This document shows positions 25,862 to 38,149 of a DNA stretch of 64,000 bases, piece after piece. Position numbers and translations under genes: made by a program. Each line of letters starts with the position of its first letter. Within the stretch, counting starts at the first letter, position 1. A model generated the notes under the pieces. The model saw only the letters and a list, made by a program, of their open reading frames with translations. It had not been told where the DNA came from and did no database searches. The DNA is from Brugia malayi. Its lineage: Eukaryota > Nematoda > Chromadorea > Rhabditida > Onchocercidae. The stretch covers positions 2,332,001 through 2,396,000 of the forward strand of contig NW_025062478.1 of NCBI RefSeq assembly GCF_000002995.4, written 5' to 3'.

Positions 25862-28800
25862 ATGGATGAGCTAACAGACGAAACAATCAGGCCAAATTTG
25901 ACATTAAGTATTGAGGATGTCAATGATGATATAAATATGAATGATAGCGAACCTGGTCCTAGTCGACGACGACAAACTAAAGAGTTATCGGAGAATAGTG
26001 AGTAGTTTCTTTCTTTACGGAAATCTACCTAATTCGTTTTCATTTTCTTTTTTTTTTGGATTATTTCTAAGAGATAACTAAGGTGTTGGATATGTGAGCT
26101 TCAAAAGCTGAAATTGTTCAGAAAGCAAATTTTGTTTGCGAAAAGTAGTGTAATACTGCGAGCAAATGCGAAGTAAATGTACCAAGTTATGCCTTTGTAA
26201 AGTGAAATAAATAAAGTTAATTATTCATACTGAATGATGCCAAATTCAAAGTTTCATTTTTTAGTGGATGACGATTTGGAATTGGTACTTGCAGAAATGG
26301 AAGAAAGTGACACATTGCAACCTGGCAATGCGGTAAGTTACTTTGAATGATTGCTCGGTTGAATCTTTTGATCTGAATTATTTATCTCGTAGTGCTCTTT
26401 TCGTTAATGGTTACGCATATATGTGTGCATTTTTACATTTTGTTGAAAATTCGAATAACATATCAAAATATCTATTACGTATATATTTATTTATTTAATA
26501 ATGATTTATTTGTTGTGCGGTTGAAGTTTTTGCTTATGAAATGGACATAATATAATGAAATTTGAAATATTATTTCAATTTTTGGTAAGATTTGAAATTT
26601 TTAAGTAACTAACCACATTGGCATGAAGCACAGAATTTTTAGGTTACTAATACTGGCAATGATTTACCCATCACTATGGATGAATTGAATACTCTGCTAG
26701 CTATCAATGAAGCATTTAATGAAACTTTAGAGAACTTAATTCGACGTGTTACATTAGCTATATCTAAGAATCGCGAAGCACAAGTAAATTTTTTTCTTGT
26801 TTTTTGAAAGTTTTCACTTTGCATTGGTTCTTTTAATGCTGTTGAAAATCTTTTTGCAGAAATTGTTGAAAGCTAAGTTACGGCAGACTACAGAGCGTGG
26901 ATTACGAATTAATATAAAGAAAGTGCCAGTTTCACGGTTTTTATTCCCGTATTTTCGAGATTCCCATGAAATGGTAAATAAATAAAGTTTTGTCTGTGTT
27001 ATCATGAATATGCTGATAGGATCTTATTAACTAATAAATAGTAGTTTATGATTTTATTAGGGTAAAAATTTCCTTTGCTTAAAAAAAAAAAACTGACTTT
27101 TATTCTTATAAGTGTTCAGCTTAATAACTTTAGAACCGGAAAGTATTTTGGCTCTCTCAGAAGTTATAGCTATTATTTGGCAAATTTTGGAGTTCAAAGT
27201 AAGATTTGAAATATTCAAATTTGAAGGAGCCACCAAAAAATGAAGAATATGAGCTGAAAGTTTTTCGTCGAGAATATGATCCATTGGTGAAGGAAGAAAA
27301 GAAATGTATGCATTTAGTAATGTAGTTATAAAAGATTTCATTTCACTATTTTTTATTAAATTTACTATATGAAGAAAGTTTTAGAAATGTTAAATAATGC
27401 TCAGCAAAAATTATGATCTAATTATAGGGTCAGCGAAGGAATGTCATTTATTGGCAAGTGCGGTCTGGAAGTCCTTAGTCGAAATCCGTATTCAACCTTT
27501 TATTCAGAGGTCATTTTCTATGAGTAATGCTTGAAATATTTGTGCGTTCTTTAACCATTGATCTTTTTTTTTTTTTTTGGTGGAATGTTTTAGAAAGAAA
27601 AATGAGCATAATTGAGAGGGCTTTTCCACTTATTCAAATTACCAAGTTATTAAATCAGGAATATCTTCCATTGAGGTGATGATCAGAGTAAGTTATAGAC
27701 CGAAAGATATTTTCACTTTAATGTTTCCTGTTAAAGGAAAGAAATGTTTGCCGAGAAAATTCGATCCGCTGGACAAGAAACATCAGCAGAACAGATAGCT
27801 GATTGGAATAGTACTATTGTTGAGTTGGAACGTTTGATTACATATCATAAGTAAGCTTTATATGAGTTGACAAATTTTGGATGGTGTTAAAATAGTTGAA
27901 ATATAAAATTATTTCATATTAGTTGTTGAATTAAGTAATAGTGAAAAGAGTGTTTTATTTTATTCTCCATTGATAACAAAATTGAATTAATCGTTACTTG
28001 CAGAAATCTTCCAGAAAATGAAGTATTAATGAGTGATTATTCTGAAGTGGATTGGGCAAAGATTGCTAAAGTTGATGTAAGATATTTAATATATAACAAT
28101 TCGATTGTAAAAAAAAAAAATGAATACAAGATGCTTTATTCAATGTATAACAATTCGATTACAAGATACAATTTGATGAAATAGGAAAAAAATGTTAAAT
28201 TGTTTATATTTGAATTTAATGCATTGCAATTAGTTGATCCAAATTATTTATTATAGTTTCTTGGAAATCGAACACCGAAACAGTTACGATTGAAGTGGAT
28301 TAATGAACAATGTCCACGATGGTCAAAAGAGCCATGGTCTTCTCATGAAATACAACGATTAAAGGAATGTGCAGGAAGATGGAATAATTGGAATGTAATT
28401 GCGGAACGATTAGGCACGAATCGTACAGCTTTTCAGTGTTTCGTAAAATTTAGAAGTGAATTGGATATTGACAATGTTGGAAGGTTTGTTACATAATTTT
28501 GTCACTTTTATTATGTTGAAATATTTGCAGTAAAAGAATTTGAACTAAATTAACGAGTGAATAGTCGATGAAATGAGAATTCTTCAGTCTTCAGTGTAAT
28601 AATATGATGATTAACAATCAATTATTATAGATCATGGACAAAGGAAGAGGATGCTCAGTTAATGACTTTAGCGCATTGTATGCAAGTAAATGGTAAAATG
28701 AATTGGGAGAAAAGTATGCATCTAAATTCTGATTCTTTGGTCTAAATGAAAATTTTTTCAACTCTTTGATGAAAAATGAAACTTTTTCTAATAAAATGTT

Positions 28801-30913
28801 TCAGGTTTGTAATTTAATTATATTTCAGTTTTAATTTATTTTAATTTTAGTTGCTCATTTTATGGAAGAAAGATCACGGCAGCAATGTACCATTCGATAT
28901 AGACGAGCACTTGATACTGATATTAAATTTGGTCGATGGGATGCAAGTGAAGATGTGGTAATCATTATATATATATATATATATCCTCGTAGCTATTGTT
29001 TATTACTGTTAATATAAAGTTTCTACTTGGTTTTATTGCTCTTAAAGATGATGAATTCAAAGTTTAGTCTGAAATGAAAATATCTTGAAATTTAAATTAG
29101 AATTTCGAAGATTGATGTTTTTTACCTTGGTAAATTTCAGCTTTTAACATGCTCTGTAAGTCGATTTGGAACAAAAGATTGGATAAAAGTAGCATCATGT
29201 GTTCCAGGAAGAAGCGATTCACAGTGTCGTGATAGGTTTGTCATTTTTTTTTCTTGTTTGAAGAAACTTTTGAACTTATGTTAATCAGCTGATGCTCGTT
29301 TTTCAGATGGGTAAATGTGTTGGACAAAAGTATTAAAGCTGAACCATGGTCAGTGGATGAGGATGAAAAATTACTTGAGGGAGTGAAAATTTTTGGAAAA
29401 GGTTAGTTGAATACAAATAATTTTTCTTCCTAATTTTTTTTTTTTTTTCGAACAAATTAGGTTAGAAAAAAAAAAAAAAAAACAAAAAATAGATTTTTAG
29501 TAGCTTAGGTTACAGAAAAGAAAATTAGCATACTTTTGAGGTGAATGGTCAAGAATTTCAACAATGCTGCCAGGTCGTTCAGCTTCGCATTGCAAATCAC
29601 GCTTCCGATCACTTCTTTCAGCAAAAGTCAAGGTCTGTCTTTTTTGTGTTTCCACTCTAAATTTTTTTCTCTTTTTTTTGTTTTATCATTTTTTTTTTTA
29701 TTCTAGCTGGCTTCGGAATGTCGCTCATATCCATTCAGACGTTTTAGTTGGAAAGGCAAACATCGTCGGCAAGAAGTAATCACTTGTTTTTACTTTTAAT
29801 GAAAAAATTTTTTATTTGTATTCTAGTAGATAATTTCATTGGCTTGATTTATATTCAGATATACCGGAATTCTAAAAATTTTTTCCGGCATTTTTTTGCA
29901 TTATTTAGGTGGAAGCAACGTTCAAGAAGTTGTTAGCAGCTGACGGTAAAAGTGGTCTGGCGGAACAAGTAATGAATTCATTTGATATGGTAATTTTTTT
30001 TTTTTTTTTTTTGCACTCTCCAGTGAAAAAAACAAAAATTTTTTTCTTTTTTAACAGACTAATCTAACCACACTAAATTGAATAATGCATCGCTGAATCT
30101 AAAAACTGAAGCAACTTTTAGAATAATTATATAATTATATAGTCTTGAATTCATTTCTACAAATGTATAGGCTCACTCTTTATGCACTGCTTATAGTCTG
30201 TCTCGAAAGTTGAGGTTTTTAGTTTATTTGAATTTCTGGGAAAGAATTTTTTGATGAAATGTTTTTGGCTTTTTTTTTTTTTTCTTTTTTTTTTTTTTAA
30301 TTGATGTAACGAGTGTGTTTCAGCGAGCATTAAGTGTCGATGAAATGGAGGCATTATCTGCGATGGCACCTGAACAAAGAATAATAGTAATGCAATTCCT
30401 GAATGAAGTTCGTGAAAAACATCTGAGTAATGATGTGAAAGATGATCAGTCGATTTGGAAATTACTAACTGATAAGTTGCAATTCAATACGAGGTTAAAG
30501 TTATTTGAAAAAATAATCAAATTAAACTAACAAAAAACAACTCTACCTACACTGCTATTAATAAGTAAGAAAAAGTAATACAAAAATTCAATGCAACATT
30601 AGGAAATAAACTATTTGTTGAAGAAATTAAAGGTTTTCTAGTGTTATAATTACATTCAGTCATTATTTATGCTGGTGTATTTTGCACTGAAAAAATTCAG
30701 TTAAAAATATTTTAAAGTAATAGTATTCTTTCTTAGTTTTCTCAGTGTTGTATTTTTTTAGTTATTTGGATAATTCAACACAAAGTGCCCTGCTGAAATA
30801 TTACAAAAGATTTCTCGGCGGAAACATGAACGAGCTTTTAACTCATCATGAAAAAGATGAATTCGATACCAAATGCAGAATGTTAAAAGAAACTGATCCG
30901 GAGGTTGCTTAAT

Positions 30914-30946
<33 letters not shown>

Positions 30947-33635
30947 TTTTTTTTTCATTAGCAGTAATAGCACCATCAGTGTTGCAACAAGGATAAGCTG
31001 GTTAATGTTATCAACCTTTTCTGATAATATATGTGATTTCTAGAAGGCTTTAGGAAATGATTTGTTATCTGATTAGATTATTAACTTGAAGCTTGTATTT
31101 TCAAAAATTGTTTATCCGTGATCAAATTATGGTTTTATGATTGTCGTAAAACATTGGTAGATTTTTGGTTTTCAGAAGCGCATAACATTCGTATGATGTT
31201 TTTAATTTTAAATTATTGCAGGCTGCAAAAGATTATGTCATTAACGGCTTATGTGATTTAATTGAACGAAGTGACAATTTACAATATTGTGGGCATCAAA
31301 AGAAGCTTACTAGAAGTCAGGTGCTTGGTGAAATTAGTCGATATCTTAATTCGGTTAGTTTATTTGTAATTTTAGTTTTATTTTATAAAATAAGTCAGTT
31401 GCTTGAGGTATTGACTTGATTTTTTCTCAAAAGAAGGTTTCTTCTTTTCAGTAATTTTTACTCAGTGTAATTTTTTAGGTTCTTATCGATGATGTAAATA
31501 AAGCTGTATCTTGTGGCACAAATGCTTTTGCTATACCACCCTGCATTGGATCACTTCATTTGTATGAAAATATTCAGGTAGATAATTTACTGAAAGATAT
31601 ATAATTGGATGTCTTGAGTTGTTTATGTTTTTCTTTTTTTTTCTTATTTTCTAGGTTGTATGGAAAATTCTGCTCTGAAGACCATTTCTTTTCAAATTTT
31701 TGTTCTATATCTTTAAAAAAAAAAGGTATAAATATAATTGCTCAAAAATTTCCGTCACCCTAATCAGTTCATCCTTTCAAGGTGAAATATCTTAACATGG
31801 CAAGTATCAGTCTTCCAAAAAAATGATATTATTTTTCCAGTTCTTAACATTAATTATTTACCTGCTAATTGAATATCGGTTAAACAGAAGTTATTATTGC
31901 AGAAGCAAATTCATTTGTTAAGAGAATCCGCTGGTGACCTCTTTGAACCGATTGTTCCGGTATGTCTTTTCGCTGTTTTATTTTCATTTTTCATATTTAA
32001 CTTCTTTCTTTTCTCAAAAAATATACCATTATTATTTCAGTAAAAAAAAAAAAGTGAGAAGATGAAATTTCAGGATCAGGATGATAATATATTTTTGCAA
32101 CTTTCACGACAGATTACTTTGGATCCTGAATATGTCTTACTTAAAGTATTTCTTTCTTATGCTTTTATTCTCATTTAATTGCTCATCAACAATTTTATTT
32201 ATGTAATAATTTGTTTAAATTTTCACTCACCATATTCATTCTCATCAATAAATTTCAGGCAAAGTTGCGAACATTACTCTTTTGGCCAATGCTTTTGTAT
32301 CGATCAACAGAGAGTAATCAGTCAGTGGAAAGAAGAATATATTTACGTTCAGTTGCTACCAAAAAATTAGCAGAACAGCAAAAACAAGCTTTGGAAAGTC
32401 TTAAGGAACGATTTCAAAATCAACAACATCTAACATCGGAACAAGCAGCTATTCCGGAAAGCGAGTTTGATGATGAGTATACTGCAGGACTGAGTGTTGG
32501 TGAATTTCTGAAGCAACGAATGTTAAAACGAGTTGGTTATTAGCAGCATATAAATTAGTCTTTTTTTTTTTTTTTTTTTTTTTTTGACATTTCCAAATTA
32601 ACAAGAGATGGAATATTATTTATCGGCGAATTCGAATTTTTCAGAAGCTTTTTCCATTTGGATGAAATCAGTCAATTTTGAAGTGATGGAATATTCATAC
32701 TTTTTTCAAATTCTTAGAATATTTTTAGTTTGAATTTAGATATAAATTAAATTTTAGCCGCGTCGATACATTACTGATAGGAAATTAGGATCGGAAGATA
32801 TCTCTGAAATGGACTTTGTTGAACAGGGTGCGTCGGATATCACTGAAGCGATGAGCAATCGTATTGATGAATGTATCGAATCAGTTTGTATTGCTGTTCA
32901 GAAAATATATGAACGTGATTTTATGGTAAACCTTAAAATTTGCATTTTAATTTGAATTAATTAATTTTTTTCTTTTTGCATATGTACTACAAAGAATATT
33001 TGCAAAAATTATACCTAAATAAATCATTTTAAAAATGAGAAACGATAATGTTTATTCTTCTGTACTATTATTTCAACCATTCATCTTATGTGGTTTAGAT
33101 TCCTGCGAGGTATAGATTGGCAAGACAACAGTTAAACAGAAATAGTAAGTTTCAATTCCAAACATTTTATGCAATTTGAAGAACTCAAAAAAGAAAATAA
33201 AATCAAATTTTAGAAGTCTTTTTTTTTCTTTTTTTTCTTTTTTTTTTGCATCTTATATTGATTATTTTAGATTCTAATACAAATATTGTGGAGAATGCAG
33301 TAAAGGATGTATTAGATGCTATTATTGATGAAATTACGAGCGGTGAAATCAATGATGAAAGTGTCAATTTGTCAGCAAAGATGAAAAAGCGCTCAAACAG
33401 TGTTGTAGCTGATGCTAACTCTGAACATAATGACACTGTTTCAGAAATTAAACAGCCTAAATCAGCTGTGATGAAAAGAAAGCGAAATGCAGCTGAAAAT
33501 ATCGCAAGTAGTAGTGGACAAATTGGCAAAACAAAGAGAGCTAGAAAAGAAGCAGATGCCAAATCGTCGCTAAAACAAAGTGATACGAAAAGTAGAAAGA
33601 AAAAATTTACGAGGAAACGGATTAGTAAAAATTGA
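25862..33635 (+). CDS. snpc-4: SNAPC4/SNAP190-like Myb protein of the snRNA activating complex
   Basis: A long gene with many exons, start MDELTDETIRPNLTLSIEDV, TAA ending at 33635. The N-terminal helical part includes NEAFNETLENLIRRVTLAIS and FPYFRD, as in SNAP190. A series of Myb (SANT) repeats follows: WSKEPWSSHEIQRLKECAGR with GTNRTAFQCFVKF; RSWTKEEDAQLMTLAHCMQV; GRWDASEDVLLTCSVSRFGT with VPGRSDSQCRDRW; and AEPWSVDEDEKLLEGVKIFG with LPGRSASHCKSRF. The repeat phrases GRSDSQCRDRW and SRSAFQCLQKF-like match SNAPC4 directly. I join the exon ending near 30496 in phase to the one beginning near 30759 (TSYLDNSTQSALLKYYKRFL), so the 3' half (30.7-33.6 kb) belongs to this gene. That half is helical, and the tail is Lys/Arg-rich (SRKKKFTRKRISKN). 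SNAPC4 binds the proximal sequence element of snRNA promoters; the C. elegans orthologue is also linked to piRNA transcription. The 3' half could contain a second fused or separate gene, but frame and phase favour one. Confidence 0.9.
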
Positions 33636-35455
33636 TAATTGAGGTATTTCATTTTGAATCGAGAAGCTCGCTACATAAATAATGGGAAAGTTTTAAAGGT
33701 TGTTGATATTATTAATTATGATGTATGTCACGCGGGTTTAGATAGTGATATCTCTTTCATGCTCTTTTCTCGAGAATTTCTATTTGCTGAAATTTATGAA
33801 TCTCAGAATGTTGTTATCCATTTCTTTAACGGGTTTAATTTTACTTTATGTTGTATATTGTTATTCAACCTTAATTTTTATTGTTTTATTTTATCGGTTG
33901 TTTTTAGCATTGTCTATAAAGAATTGTTGTTTTTCATGAAGCAGAAATAACATGGAATTTAATTTTATCAAGCAAAAGCGTTAAATGTAATTTTTTGGAA
34001 TTTGATAGATTTTAGTTCTGGAAATATCAGGTCCGAAAATACAAAAACATAGAAATAGCGAGGATGGTGATGATGAATTGCTAAAATGAATCACATTTAT
34101 GATACTTTTTCGCCACTGATATATTTTCATTTAAAAAATTATTACAATTATTTGGTGGAATATTGAAAGATCATTGTTTTAATGTTATGAAACAATGAGT
34201 TTTAGCGAATAATTAATTTATTAAGGATAGATTATATTAATATAATTAATATAACAAATAATTAATTATACATTATATCAATGATAAAATTTAATTTATG
34301 TTACAAAAGTTTTACACTCTTAATTTTTTTTTTTTTTTTTTTGCAAAAAATTTCGCAATTAACATTTTATCTTTTAATCAAATTTAAATTCTAGCACATA
34401 CTAAGTAAAGTTTTGCATATGTTTAAGAAATAGTAAAGAAGAAAAAAAGAATTGCTAAAAAAGTAAATAAGTCAAACTTTATGTTTATCTATCGATGATT
34501 TTAACTAACCAATCAACAAATAAAACTGACTGGGAAGTTTACTTAAATCAATCCTATTTATTTGCTTTGCTTCAATAAAAATTACATTCTCTTTTCTATC
34601 ATTTTTTTCATTTACTTTTGTTCCATTTCAAAATAAAAAAAAAAAAAAAAAAAGGAAATGAATATCTTTTTTCTTCCTCTGTTCATTTTTAATTTCTGTA
34701 AAAATTGATATATTTATTTCTTGAGATGTTCATCATAAATTTTTCTTTTTTAATTAGTCAAGTTAAATCTAATAGAACATTTTAAAAATAGTATTAGCTA
34801 TTTAAACTTTTGAGCTTTTTTGTTTTTCTCACATATCAAAAATTTTAGCTATCAATAGCAGAGATGGAATTACAAATAGTTTTCTCTTTTTTTTTTTTTA
34901 TTGATATGAATTAAAAATAGATTTGCATTTGTAATTTAAGAAGTTGACAAATATAATAATCCAATTCAAGTTTCTAGCATTGAAGAAGAAATTCCTCTCT
35001 TTATTTATTTTGCAATTACAATTCATTTATAAAAAAAAACAATCATTTTTAATATGTCTTCCTGATTTGATTACATTTAGCATTTACTAATTAATAATGA
35101 TTTTTGATTATATTTAGCATCTTTTATGATTTTTATTAATAATTTATTATTTTGATACAATTTATATGTGAATTAGGCAAAAATTTTCCTATTATAATTA
35201 AAAAATAAAATAGATTTAATCTGCTAACTGTATGTATCACTTAAAAATTAATTATAGATAATAAGTTAATTAATTAATGTAAGTAATTATTGTTATGCGT
35301 AATATTAGTTTATTTGTATTTGATAATTATAAATTCTGAACACTAAATTTTTTATCATTTCATATTGATTACATCAAACGATATTGAGCAGAAAAATATT
35401 TGGGAAGGTTATTTGTTTGAAAATTATTTATTGAAAATATATTAATTAATAGATA
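33636..35455. other. Intergenic, very AT-rich
   Basis: The beginning is probably the 3' UTR of the SNAPC4-like gene. The rest is very AT-rich with poly-T (34325-34342) and poly-A (34636-34653) tracts and repeated TTAATTAA-type words. The open frames here are low-complexity chance frames. Confidence 0.7.
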
Positions 35456-36785
35456 ATGGATCATCGTATGCCATTTATTGATGACAATTCTACAAATTCT
35501 TATCGTTCTATCACAGAACATAGTTCATTAACTAAAGTAAGTAATAATTAATTCATTAATTAAAGTAAGTAATTAACTCTTTTGCTTTTTTTTTTTTCTT
35601 TTTTAATAAACTTGACAAATCTCTTTGTTTATTTTTTTTTTTTTTTTTTTTAGGAATTAAAATTTGTGATATGTGAATAAGCAATTTATTATGCATATAA
35701 AAATTATTATCAGGATAGTTTTCAAAACAAATTATTAATTAATTAGTTAATTAAACTATTTTGTATTTTTATTTATGCTAAATTAAGTAATTTATTTAAT
35801 TGATGATTGAAATGCATGCATGCATGCAGCAAGTTGATCAATTGGCATATGAAATACCACATAGTAAATATGCAAAAAATCCATGGAGTTGTGCACCAGA
35901 ATTTCTTAAAGTATTTGGCGATGTTCGAGCGCAAATTGGACAGTGTGCATGTTTTGATTGCATTTTACTTGGCTCACCACGTCCGCGAGTTTGTTTTTAT
36001 TTTTCTTTTTTTTAAATCTTAATAGTAAATGCAGTATGCTAAAACAAAATAAATAATTGCATGCATGTCTTGCAAAATGAATAAAATGCAAACATGCATG
36101 CATTAATAATACATAATTTTTATAGCTATTGCTTAAATACATTATGATGGATGAATTTAAGGAATAACTATAAAAACTGAAATGGAAATGATTATTAGTG
36201 GTTGTATTCATAATAGATATAATTAAATTTATGCAATTAATAATAGATATAATAGTAAGATTATAAGACATTAGCGGATTAAACCTGATCTAAACCTGAA
36301 ATTGGTAATTTAATGCATATTTAATTGATAAAATATCTCTGTAATTCTTTGATTAAATGACTTTTTTATTTTTTAAAAAAACACAACAAAGAATTAAAAT
36401 ATATGAAAACAAAATACACACAAAAAAAAAATAAATAAAACAAATTTTAAAACGCAATAAAATAGACGAAAACATGCAATATTGCTAAAAAGAACTTAAT
36501 TAATTAATTAATTAATTGCATAATTTATTGTATAATTGTTATCAAAATTAGCTTAAATTATTGGTTGAATTATTTAATATGATCAAAAATTAGCATATAT
36601 TTAAGGTATGTTGGTTATTTAATAATGAAAAATTGAAATTTGATGATGTTCAAATCGATGATACGGCTGATTTATGCCGTTTAACAATACCTGTCATACG
36701 AAAATGTCATTATGGTACCTACACGGTACTATGTGAAAATGAAATTGGTCGAGCAATAGCTTCTGCTAATCTTATGCCTAATTGA
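35456..36785 (+). CDS. Small single immunoglobulin (I-set) domain protein
   Basis: Three exons join in phase 0 (35456-35536, 35830-35988, 36606-36785), giving 139 residues and a TGA stop. The N-terminus has no signal peptide or membrane segment. Residues from about 48 onward form one I-set Ig domain: APEFLKVFGDVRAQIGQCAC, then FDCILLGSPRP (B strand and the G.P.P turn), VCWLF (C strand Trp), LCRLTIP (E strand), HYGTYTVLCENEIGRA (F-G), and ANLMPN. The usual F-strand order Y-x-C is Y-T-V, with a Cys two residues later, and the D of D-x-G-x-Y is His. The style is that of intracellular muscle Ig modules (twitchin, titin, UNC-89), so this may be a stand-alone module or exons of a larger unrecognised gene. 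No partner domain was seen nearby. Confidence 0.72.
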
Positions 36786-37850
36786 TCCTAATTAATAAAT
36801 AATTACTAATTAATAATTAAATATATTTCAGGAAAATATTTATCCTTCGTAGTTGATTATATCTTGCTTTAATAATTCCTTATAACACTATTGTAATAGT
36901 AAGGTAACATACCTGAATTCTCTCTCTCTCTCCCTCCCTTTCCCTCTCTCTCTGTTCATGAATTATTTTTCGGAAATGTTAAATGTTTAAGAATGGAAAC
37001 ATATATTTTCTTTAACAAAATTTTATAATTTTGTTAAAAAAATTATAAAAAAATAATTAAAGTGTATGACAATGTCTAATTTTTGTATTATAATTAAAAC
37101 TACAAACAAAATTGTTAATCAAATTTTATTTAAAATTTTAGCATGAAGTATACATGTTGTTAATATTTTGTTAATATTTGTACCATAGAGCGCAAATGTC
37201 ACACTTCGAAATATTACTTATAGTTTAATGAGGAAAATTAGTATTTAATTTGTGATATCACAATTGTATATTTGAATTTAAAAAATTGATTGATTTTGCT
37301 ACATTTTTAATTTTTATCAATCTATGACTTTTCATCGGTTATCAAAATTACTGTATGTTGCTTGTGACATTTGTCATATTAGTATAATTTGCGCATTTTA
37401 TAATCATCTTTGTATATTACGTGGAAGCAAATGATTGAATTCACGTGAATTGTCCTTGATTCTTCTGTAAATTAAATTAATTTCAAATGTTATAATATAA
37501 TTTTTTTTAAGTACCAATAAAACTTGCAATCAGTGATCAGAAAATCAGTGATAATTCAACTCTAAATTAGAATAAATAAAACATCCAAAAGACATAGGTA
37601 AACAAAATTTTCATTCAAAATTAAATTAAACTTCTAAATCTCAAAGCTAATTAAGGAGCAATAAAAAATTATTATTATTATTATTAAATATGTTATTGAA
37701 ATGAATTAGGCTCTCTTTTCCCATTTAGTTACTAAAATTTTCAAATAAAAAAAAAAAAAAATATTTAAAAGTAGCATTGCAGTTTATCAAAATTCTAAAA
37801 TGATTTTTCATTTAATTTTTTTCAATACAGCATTTATATTGCAGATTTAA

Positions 37851-38149
37851 TCATTAATGCTAAATTACGGTGTGATTAAATTATCAATAAAAGCTAAAAA
37901 TCATTAATGCTAAATTACGGTGTGATTAAATTATCAATAAAAGCTAAAAATCATTAATGCTAAATTACGGTGTGATTAAATTATCAATAAAAGCTAAAAA
38001 TCATTAATGCTAAATTACGGTATGATTAAATTATCAGTAAAGGCTAAAAATCATTAATGCTAAATTACGGTATGATTAAATTATCAGTAAAGGCTAAAAA
38101 TCATTAATGCTAAATTACGGTATGATTAAATTATCAATAAAAGCTAAAA
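37851..38149. repeat. 50-bp tandem repeat, six copies
   Basis: Copies begin at 37851, 37901, 37951, 38001, 38051 and 38101. Each starts TCATTAATGCTAAATTACGG. Copies 1-3 have TGTGATT with CAATAAAAGC; copies 4-5 have TATGATT with CAGTAAAGGC; copy 6 mixes the two (TATGATT with CAATAAAAGC). The grouped variants indicate recent local duplication. There are no spacers, so it is not a CRISPR array. Confidence 0.97.

Noticed and set aside
33203..33652. 149-codon open frame on the minus strand
   Set aside because: It is exactly antisense to the Lys/Ser-rich last exon of the SNAPC4-like gene and reads as low-complexity Phe/Leu/Ser sequence; a shadow frame.
33639..33950. 103-codon frame just after the SNAPC4-like stop
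   Set aside because: Begins within the likely 3' UTR, hydrophobic and AT-driven; two overlapping frames there are equally open, as expected by chance.
35906..36271. 121-codon minus-strand frame
   Set aside because: Antisense to the Ig gene's exon 2 and following intron; Asn/Ile/His-rich with no domain or splice support.
37851..38149. Possible CRISPR-like array
   Set aside because: The 50-bp units abut one another with no unique spacers, and the genome is eukaryotic; a plain tandem repeat.
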